A stretch of 35,693 nucleotides of DNA from an uncultured Actinomycetes bacterium. GTDB lineage: Bacteria; Actinomycetota; Actinomycetes; Nanopelagicales; Nanopelagicaceae. Numbering within the stretch: the first letter of the stretch is position 1; every line of letters begins with the position of its first letter. Position numbers and translations under genes: made by a program. The stretch is from contig CAIYRR010000054.1 of assembly GCA_903928745.1 (NCBI GenBank), forward strand, positions 1 through 35,693, read 5' to 3'. Positions 30,208 to 35,693 of the stretch are shown here, piece by piece. Below the pieces are notes generated by a model, which was not told the origin of the DNA, ran no database searches, and was given only the letters and a program-made list of their open reading frames with translations.

Positions 30208-31484
30208 CGCTTTGGGGCGCTGGCCACGCGCTTTGGGATGTCTCCCGTACGTTTTACGAAGGTCGGAGTTGCCCCATCTTCGATGCACTCCTTAGTGATA
30301 ATCACTTTGGCGACATCCGTACGACTTGGAACGTCATACATAACGCCCAAGAGAACGCTCTCCAGGATTGCACGCAGCCCACGAGCGCCTGTACCGCGCT
30401 TTAAGGCTAATTCGGCAATAGCATCCAAAGATTCTTCGTTAAATTCCAGTTCGACATCATCGAGATCAAAGAGACGTTCATATTGTTTTACGAGTGCATT
30501 CTTTGGCTCGGTGAGAATCTGCATAAGAGCTGGCTTATCCAACTTCTCGACGCTCGTGACAATTGGAAGGCGGCCGATAAATTCTGGGATCATTCCAAAC
30601 TTCAAGAGATCCTCTGGCATGACATCGGCGAAAATATCCATTTTTGCAGCATCATCAGAGGTCTTGAGGGTTGCATTAAATCCAACACCTGCTGAACCAC
30701 TTCGACTTTCAATAATCTTTTCTAGTCCAGCAAATGCTCCGCCGACAATAAAGAGGACATTGGTGGTATCGATCTGAATAAATTCTTGGTGAGGATGTTT
30801 GCGTCCACCCTGTGGTGGGACAGAAGCGACTGTGCCTTCTAGAATCTTAAGAAGTGCCTGCTGAACACCTTCGCCGGAAACATCGCGAGTAATGGATGGG
30901 TTCTCAGATTTACGCGCAACCTTGTCAATTTCATCGATATAGATGATCCCTGTTTCGGCCTTTTTCACATCGAAATCAGCTGCTTGAATAAGTTTGAGCA
31001 GAATGTTTTCGACATCTTCACCCACATAGCCAGCTTCGGTAAGAGCTGTGGCATCTGCAATTGCAAAAGGAACATTGAGCATTCGAGCAAGGGTTTGGGC
31101 AAGAAGAGTCTTACCGCAGCCAGTTGGACCTAAGAGCAAGATATTGCTCTTAGCAAGTTCGACAGCATCTTCACGTTTTACAGTGTCACCACTTTGTACG
31201 CGCTTGTAGTGGTTATAAACAGCAACAGATAAAGATTTCTTGGCGCGGTCTTGACCAATTACATACTGATCAAGGAATTCGAAAATTTCGTGAGGCTTTG
31301 GAAGTTCTTCGAGCCCTAAAGAATTATTCTCTGAAAGTTCTTCTACAATAATTTCATTGCAGAGATCAATACATTCATCGCAGATGTATACGCCAGGACC
31401 GGCGATCAATTTCTTTACCTGCTTTTGTGTCTTGCCACAGAACGAACATTTCAGTAAATCGCTCGTCTCGCCGATGCGTGTCAT
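30186..31484 (-). CDS. clpX: ATP-dependent unfoldase ClpX
   Basis: AAA+ unfoldase feeding ClpP1P2. N-terminal zinc domain with Cys13, Cys16, Cys35, Cys38 (CSFC…CDEC). Walker A GPTGCGKT at 119-126, Walker B IIYIDEID at 180-187, pore-loop GYVGEDVEN near 152. The ClpP-docking loop reads Val-Gly-Phe at 266-268 where IGF is usual. The sensor-2 segment [13 protein letters not shown] is near the C-terminus. At 432 aa it is normal. ATG 31484 has AAGGAG 4 nt upstream. In most actinobacteria it follows clpP2 directly; here an MFS gene intervenes. Confidence 0.97.
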   Translation of the reverse strand: MTRIGETSDLLKCSFCGKTQKQVKKLIAGPGVYICDECIDLCNEIIVEELSENNSLGLEELPKPHEIFEFLDQYVIGQDRAKKSLSVAVYNHYKRVQSGDTVKREDAVELAKSNILLLGPTGCGKTLLAQTLARMLNVPFAIADATALTEAGYVGEDVENILLKLIQAADFDVKKAETGIIYIDEIDKVARKSENPSITRDVSGEGVQQALLKILEGTVASVPPQGGRKHPHQEFIQIDTTNVLFIVGGAFAGLEKIIESRSGSAGVGFNATLKTSDDAAKMDIFADVMPEDLLKFGMIPEFIGRLPIVTSVEKLDKPALMQILTEPKNALVKQYERLFDLDDVELEFNEESLDAIAELALKRGTGARGLRAILESVLLGVMYDVPSRTDVAKVIITKECIEDGATPTFVKRTGDIPKRVASAPKRSEEKSA

Positions 31485-31571
31485 GACACTCCTTCAGGCC
31501 TCAGGATGGGGAATCGATCAAATGAGGCAATACCTAAGCCTAGATTCGAGGGGACTTTTATGGGCGATTAA

Positions 31572-32825
31572 TTACGCTTTGTGCTGTTCGCCCTCAGAAT
31601 AATCAAGGGGCTTTGGTGCACGTAAATCCTTAACCCCAGGCACAAATAAGACGGCAAAGCACAATACGAGATGGAATATCGAGGCGCCAATAAGGAATGG
31701 AGTTACGCCAAGGGCTGCTGTTACTGGGCCAACAAGTGCCATGCCCAGTGGCATCAATGCAATAGAACCCATGTAGTCCACACTAAAGACGCGTCCTTGT
31801 AATTCTTGTGGAATTTCACGTTGAAGCGCCGCGCTCCAATACGCCTCCCAAGGCCCAATGGAAAGTCCCGCGATTACATATCCGACGATGATCAAAATGC
31901 GCGAAGATGGAAAAGCAAGAACGAGCGGAACTACCGCGAACAAACTCCAAAGAAGTACAACCATGCGCCCAGGATGTTTGGATTTCAATTTAATTGCGAC
32001 AAGCGCCGAAACCGTAGCGCCGACGCTAAATCCAACTTCAGATAAAGCGAAAACGGTGTTGGTATGAAATTCACGGCGTGTAACAACAGGAAGCAAAACA
32101 GATGTACTCGCAAGAACGACCATCAGTTGTAAAGAAGACATTGCAATAAGGGCGGCAACCCAAGGTAATTTCCAAACGGCAACAAGCCCTTCGCGAATTT
32201 CAGAAATAAACGAAGGCTGTACTTCAACGGCTTCGCGAGGTTTTTCTTGAATCGTAATAAGCAACGCTGTACCCGCAAAGAAAAGAGCGGCGGTGACTGC
32301 GAATGTGTATCTCCCGCCGATAATTGCAACCGAGAAACCACCAATTCCTGGACCCACGATTGAAGAGATGCGCGCAGCGATTCCGCGCATGACATTTCCT
32401 GCCGGCAATAATTCTTTCGGCAAGAGACTCGGCAAAATTGCGCCAGATGCTGGATAACCAAATGCTTCGCCCGCACCCATCAAGAAAACTAGAAGTGCAA
32501 GCGCCCAAGGTGGTACATCCGGCGTCGCAACGAAAACTAACCCAAGCATGAGAAGTGCGCGATAAACATCTGCGCCCAGCATTACGTATTTACGAGGGAG
32601 GCGATCAGCCCAAACTCCCCCAACAAGGCCCAGCAATACAGAAGACAAAATTCGCGCACCGAGAATTAATCCAAGAGTTGTTGCGGTTCCGCCGGCATCA
32701 AGAACTGTGACAGCCAATGCAATCGGAAATGCGGATGCACCCAAAGTTACGAGTAGCCCGGAAAACCAAAGTTGGCGAAATCCTTTGTAGGACATCAAAG
32801 ATCCAGGGGCAAATAACTTTTTCAT
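31572..32825 (-). CDS. MFS transporter, 12 TM, DHA3-like
   Basis: Predicted inner-membrane exporter of the EntS/MFS_3 type; substrate unknown. The 417 aa hold about twelve hydrophobic segments, with the motif-A-like loop GGVWADRLPRKYVML between helices 2 and 3. ATG 32825 (MKKLFAPGSLMSYKGFRQLWFSG) is used; only a weak AAGG 11 nt upstream supports it, and Met11 is a possible alternative. It sits on the same strand between clpP2 and clpX, interrupting a normally contiguous protease operon, 60 nt after clpP2 and 87 nt before clpX. Confidence 0.8.
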   Translation of the reverse strand: MKKLFAPGSLMSYKGFRQLWFSGLLVTLGASAFPIALAVTVLDAGGTATTLGLILGARILSSVLLGLVGGVWADRLPRKYVMLGADVYRALLMLGLVFVATPDVPPWALALLVFLMGAGEAFGYPASGAILPSLLPKELLPAGNVMRGIAARISSIVGPGIGGFSVAIIGGRYTFAVTAALFFAGTALLITIQEKPREAVEVQPSFISEIREGLVAVWKLPWVAALIAMSSLQLMVVLASTSVLLPVVTRREFHTNTVFALSEVGFSVGATVSALVAIKLKSKHPGRMVVLLWSLFAVVPLVLAFPSSRILIIVGYVIAGLSIGPWEAYWSAALQREIPQELQGRVFSVDYMGSIALMPLGMALVGPVTAALGVTPFLIGASIFHLVLCFAVLFVPGVKDLRAPKPLDYSEGEQHKA

Positions 32826-32845
32826 GATTAGTGCAACCTTAACGC

Positions 32846-32870
32846 GTCGCTCACTTTAAAGGTGAACGAC
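32846..32870. other. Stem-loop between clpP2 and the MFS gene
   Basis: GTCGCTCAC (32846-32854) and GTGAACGAC (32862-32870) form a 9-bp stem with one G-U wobble and a 7-nt loop. No U-tract follows on either strand, so it is not a classical intrinsic terminator. It may mark the 3' end of the tig-clpP1-clpP2 message or stabilise it. Confidence 0.4.
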
Positions 32871-32885
32871 TCCGTTGGGTAATCG

Positions 32886-33524
32886 CTAGTGCGTTGGCTT
32901 TGCTTTGCGACTTGCAAGAACTTGATCGATCAATCCGTATTCAACTGCTTCTGCAGAAGTCAGGATCTTGTCTCGTTCAATATCTTGCGCAATGAGCTCA
33001 GGTGAACGTGTGGAATGACGAGCGATGAGCTCTTCCAAAAGTGTGCGCATGCGCATTACTTCGCGAGCTTGGATTTCAATATCCGAAGCCTGTCCGCCAC
33101 CTTCACTAGATGGTTGATGAATCAAGATACGTGAATGTTCGAGCGCGTAGCGCTTGCCTTTCGCTCCACCTGCAAGAAGAACTGCTGCAGCAGATGCGGC
33201 TTGTCCCAAACAGATAGTCATCACATCTGGACGCACGAATTGCATCGTGTCGTAAATTGCCGTGAGGGCCGTGAAAGATCCTCCGGGTGAGTTGATGTAA
33301 ATCATGATGTCGCGATCTGAATCCATAGATTCAAGCGTCAACAGCTGAGCCATTACGTCATTGGCAACAGTGTCATCAATTGCCTGACCCAGGAAAATGA
33401 TGCGCTCTTCGAAAAGTTTTGTATACGGATCAAGGCGCTTGTAACCGTAACTTGTGCGCTCTTCAATTGTTGGGAGCACATAACGACTTGTAATTTCGTT
33501 GACGCGATTCAATTCCATACTCAT
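32886..33524 (-). CDS. clpP2: ClpP2, ATP-dependent Clp protease proteolytic subunit
   Basis: One of the paired ClpP peptidases of actinobacteria. The catalytic triad is Ser111 (LGQAASAAA), His136 (ILIHQP) and Asp185 (IERDKIL). The N-terminal segment [14 protein letters not shown] is typical of the ClpP2 paralogue. Length is 212 aa. ATG 33524 overlaps the clpP1 stop by 4 nt (ATGA); an ATG two codons later is also possible. ClpP2 is expected to form a mixed ClpP1P2 tetradecamer that docks ClpX or ClpC. Confidence 0.96.
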   Translation of the reverse strand: MSMELNRVNEITSRYVLPTIEERTSYGYKRLDPYTKLFEERIIFLGQAIDDTVANDVMAQLLTLESMDSDRDIMIYINSPGGSFTALTAIYDTMQFVRPDVMTICLGQAASAAAVLLAGGAKGKRYALEHSRILIHQPSSEGGGQASDIEIQAREVMRMRTLLEELIARHSTRSPELIAQDIERDKILTSAEAVEYGLIDQVLASRKAKPTH

Positions 33525-34147
33525 GCTGTGCCTCCGCGACCTGATACCTGAATTGCTGAACGAACAACGTGATCGACAAATCCGTATTCTTTTGCGTCTT
33601 CGGCGTTAAACCAACGATCGCGATCTGAATCCAGAGTGATCTGCTCAACCGTTTGACCTGTATGGAAAGCAATGAGTTCTGCCATCTTGCGCTTTGTGAA
33701 ACCGATTTGCTCGGCTTGAATTTTAATATCGGTCACTGTTCCACCGATTCCACCTGAAGGTTGGTGCATCATGATGCGTGCATGTGGTGTTGCATATCGC
33801 TTGCCCGCAGCGCCTGCACACAAAAGGAATTGGCCCATCGAAGCAGCAAGGCCCATACCAACAGTTGCAACATCGTTATTGACGTATTGCATCGTGTCGT
33901 AAATCGCCATACCGGCTGTGACTGATCCACCTGGTGAGTTGATGTAAAGATAAATGTCTTTCTCTGGATCCTCTGCAGCAAGCAGAAGAATCTGCGCGCA
34001 GATGGCGTTGGCCATTGAATCTTCTACAACCGAGCCGAGGAAGATGATGCGTTCCTTCAGCAATCGGTTATAAACCTGGTCATCTAATCCACCAGACTGC
34101 TGGGCACGGGCAACAATCTCTGCCACCTGAGGGCTAATTGAATCCAC
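33521..34147 (-). CDS. clpP1: ClpP1, ATP-dependent Clp protease proteolytic subunit
   Basis: Partner ring of ClpP2. Numbering from GTG 34147 ([12 protein letters not shown]), the triad is Ser103 (GLAASMGQ), His128 (IMMHQP) and Asp177 (DSDRDRWF). The start is ambiguous. GTG 34147 has a perfect AGGAGG 6 nt upstream and gives 208 aa. ATG 34153 is too close to that site. ATG 34162 could use GGAAG. TTG 34189 is the longest frame. It follows tig by about 140 nt and overlaps clpP2, the usual actinobacterial tig-clpP1-clpP2 order. Confidence 0.94.
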   Translation of the reverse strand: MDSISPQVAEIVARAQQSGGLDDQVYNRLLKERIIFLGSVVEDSMANAICAQILLLAAEDPEKDIYLYINSPGGSVTAGMAIYDTMQYVNNDVATVGMGLAASMGQFLLCAGAAGKRYATPHARIMMHQPSGGIGGTVTDIKIQAEQIGFTKRKMAELIAFHTGQTVEQITLDSDRDRWFNAEDAKEYGFVDHVVRSAIQVSGRGGTA

Positions 34148-34252
34148 TGACATCCTCCTCATTGAAACTTCCTGTATTGACCCTAACAACCTGGCGCGCC
34201 AAATGCTTCCCAGATTTCAATGCGATGTTGCGACTACGCGCTCAAATGGAGC

Positions 34253-34278
34253 AAAAAAGCTCCTTGTTCGCTATGAGC
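34253..34278 (-). terminator. Weak terminator-like hairpin between tig and clpP1
   Basis: On the minus strand GCTC (34278-34275) can pair with GAGC (34262-34259) followed by TTTTTT (34258-34253). The same GAGC can instead pair across the T-run with GCTCC to form GGAGC-TTTTTT-GCTCC (34263-34248). The two folds exclude each other. Only four pairs support the terminator, so it is marginal. Confidence 0.25.
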
Positions 34279-34285
34279 GCAGAGA

Positions 34286-35569
34286 TTATTCGGCAGATGC
34301 CTCTGCTGCTGGTCGAAGCGCCTCGAGATCCACGGCATTACCCGATGCATCCTTCACGGTCACACGACTCAAGACACTGGCCAACCCCTTAGCGCGGGCA
34401 ACTTCGGCAACAAGCTGGCTGATCTGTCCAGCTTTGGAAAGCTCCTGAGCGAATTGCTCTGGCGCCATTCCATAACGAGATGAAGTGCGAATCAAATATT
34501 CGGTGAGTTCGATTTCTGTTACTTCTACTGACTCAGCTTTAACAACTGCATCGAGCAAGAAATCTGACTTCAATGAAGAGCGAACTTGGCCATCAACTTC
34601 AGCGCGATGTTCGGCATCTTCCATGCGACCTTCGCCGCCTAAGTGATCGTTTACTTCAGCAAGAATAAATTCTTCAGGAACTGGAATTTCGATATCTGCC
34701 AACAACTTCTCAACAAGAAGATCGCGAGCCTGTGCGCCTTGCTCCATTGACTTCACACGAGTCAAACGCTCTGTGAAATCTGCACGAAGTTCTTCCAAAG
34801 TATCAAACTCAGAAGCCAACTTTGCGAAAGCATCATCTAGTGGAGGAAGTTCGCGCTCTTTCACAACCTGAACAGTTACTTGCACTGCCCCAGTCTTTCC
34901 ATCTTCCATTCCAACTAATTGAGTATCAAATACTTTTACATCTCCAGCGCTAAGGCCAACAAGTGCGGCATCGAGCCCATCAATCATGCGGTTTGAGCCA
35001 ACTTCGTAGGAAATATCAGAGGCTGTTCCACCATCTACTTCTTCACCATCTATGCGAGCAATCAAATCAATCGTTGCAAAATCACCATCGGCAATTGGTC
35101 GCTCAACAGTAAGCAAAGTTCCAAAGCGAGCGCGCAATCCATCTACCTGCTCAGCAATATCTTCTTCAGTTACTGCAACGTCATCTACAGAAATCGTGAT
35201 CTTTGAGAAATCTGGCAAAGTAACTTCTGGGCGAACATTTACTTCAACAGTAAATGACAACTTCTCTTTATCAACTAACTCTTTGATATCAACTTCTGGA
35301 CGTCCAAGAACCAAAACATCATGTTCGCGAGCAGCTTGACCATAGAAATCAGGAAGCGCGGTATTGATCGCCTCATCAAGAACAGATGCACGTCCCACAC
35401 GTTGGTCGATCATTGACGCAGGTACTTTTCCTTTACGGAATCCAGGAATATTTACTTGCGTTGCAATCTTCTTATAAGCCTCGCTGATGTGCCCCGAGAG
35501 TTCGTCAAAAGTGACGTCAATCGTGAGACGAACACGGGTAGGAGATAAATTTTCGACCGTGCTTTTCAC
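34286..35569 (-). CDS. tig: Trigger factor
   Basis: Ribosome-bound chaperone and peptidyl-prolyl isomerase for nascent chains. GTG 35569 (VKSTVENLSPTRVRL) has AGGAG 6 nt upstream and gives 427 aa. The ribosome-binding signature GFRKGKVP lies near residue 47 in the N-terminal domain. An FKBP-type domain (about 150-240) and the long helical SurA-like C-terminal arms follow. The frame stays open upstream to 35677, but those residues are translated tRNA sequence and are rejected. The gene follows tRNA-Pro by 46-49 nt with no clear promoter between, so it may be released from a tRNA-tig precursor by tRNA 3' processing. Confidence 0.95.
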   Translation of the reverse strand: MKSTVENLSPTRVRLTIDVTFDELSGHISEAYKKIATQVNIPGFRKGKVPASMIDQRVGRASVLDEAINTALPDFYGQAAREHDVLVLGRPEVDIKELVDKEKLSFTVEVNVRPEVTLPDFSKITISVDDVAVTEEDIAEQVDGLRARFGTLLTVERPIADGDFATIDLIARIDGEEVDGGTASDISYEVGSNRMIDGLDAALVGLSAGDVKVFDTQLVGMEDGKTGAVQVTVQVVKERELPPLDDAFAKLASEFDTLEELRADFTERLTRVKSMEQGAQARDLLVEKLLADIEIPVPEEFILAEVNDHLGGEGRMEDAEHRAEVDGQVRSSLKSDFLLDAVVKAESVEVTEIELTEYLIRTSSRYGMAPEQFAQELSKAGQISQLVAEVARAKGLASVLSRVTVKDASGNAVDLEALRPAAEASAE

Positions 35570-35615
35570 GTAAAGCTCCTTGCTTTGGATTTCGACGAAT
35601 TGATGATCAAAATGC

Positions 35616-35691
35616 TGGTCGGGGCGAGAGGATTCGAACCTCCGGTCTCCTGCTCCCAAAGCAGGCGCGCTAGCCACTACGCTACGCCCCG
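35616..35691 (-). tRNA. tRNA-Pro (UGG), CCA encoded
   Basis: Read on the minus strand: acceptor arms CGGGGCG and CGCCCCG pair fully, with discriminator A and an encoded CCA. The anticodon stem CCTGC/GCAGG encloses the loop TTTGGGA, giving anticodon UGG. The T arm is GGAGG-TTCGAAT-CCTCT with one G-U pair. C1-G72 is the bacterial tRNA-Pro identity pair. Length is 76 nt including CCA. Confidence 0.95.
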
Positions 35692-35693
35692 CG

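Noticed and set aside
30238-30777. 179-codon plus-strand frame
   Set aside because: Antisense to clpX, with no motif; ClpX motifs are complete on the other strand.
34248-34263. GGAGC-TTTTTT-GCTCC as an intrinsic terminator
   Set aside because: The T-run is the loop, not the tail; at best it competes with the weak four-pair hairpin noted nearby.
35570-35677. Upstream extension of the tig frame
   Set aside because: The extra residues are translated tRNA-Pro and spacer; the GTG at 35569 has AGGAG at ideal spacing and begins the conserved N-terminus.

Overview
The window looks like core chromosome of a streamlined actinobacterium. The order tig-clpP1-clpP2...clpX-valS-folC-DUF4233-ndk-mreBCD-mrdA-rodA-rne-rplU-rpmA-obg-proB...proA is the conserved actinobacterial arrangement, and so is ilvB-ilvN-ilvC-serA. 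Base composition is moderate, well below Streptomyces or Mycobacterium, and genes are packed tightly with many 4-nt ATGA/GTGA stop-start overlaps. Together these suggest a planktonic, reduced-genome lineage such as freshwater acI (Nanopelagicales; 'Ca. Planktophila' or relatives). That placement is inference from order and composition, not from a marker-gene tree. No mobile element, CRISPR array, rRNA or phage region is visible, and no stretch over 300 bases lacks a gene.

Layout, left to right (almost everything is on the minus strand, so transcription runs right to left). Positions 1-6640 hold branched-chain amino-acid and serine synthesis: serA (cut by the window edge), ilvC, ilvN, ilvB, an attenuator-type leader with a Val/Ile-rich leader peptide, then ilvD. 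Positions 6750-8213 hold a plus-strand 14-TM drug/solute exporter. Positions 8210-11507 hold gatB, gatA and gatC (Glu-tRNA(Gln)/Asp-tRNA(Asn) amidotransferase). Positions 11534-15106 hold proA and proB, split by a plus-strand membrane-anchored serine hydrolase. Positions 15103-17261 hold obg, a terminator, rpmA and rplU. Positions 17394-19544 hold rne behind a structured 163-nt leader. Positions 19708-25447 hold the cell-elongation cluster rodA, mrdA, mreD, mreC, mreB. Positions 25448-30171 hold ndk, a DUF4233 membrane protein, folC and valS. Positions 30186-35569 hold clpX, an MFS exporter, clpP2, clpP1 and tig. A tRNA-Pro(UGG) closes the window.

The gene content is ordinary housekeeping. 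I see no clearly new multi-gene system. The most interesting signals are regulatory. (1) The ilvB leader encodes the 12-residue peptide MISVVVIEKRAI just before a textbook intrinsic terminator, and its own start may be leaderless. (2) A recurring arrangement places a TANNNT-like -10 hexamer 6-7 nt before the start codon of genes that lack a Shine-Dalgarno (ilvD, gatC, proA, the serine hydrolase, ndk, valS). This suggests widespread leaderless initiation. (3) A perfect 11-bp inverted repeat between proA and the divergent serine hydrolase carries two mirror-image -10/start regions. (4) The rne leader holds consecutive small hairpins, reminiscent of RNase E autoregulation elsewhere. Plus-strand or lineage-variable genes (two MFS exporters, the serine hydrolase) sit as interruptions inside conserved operons.
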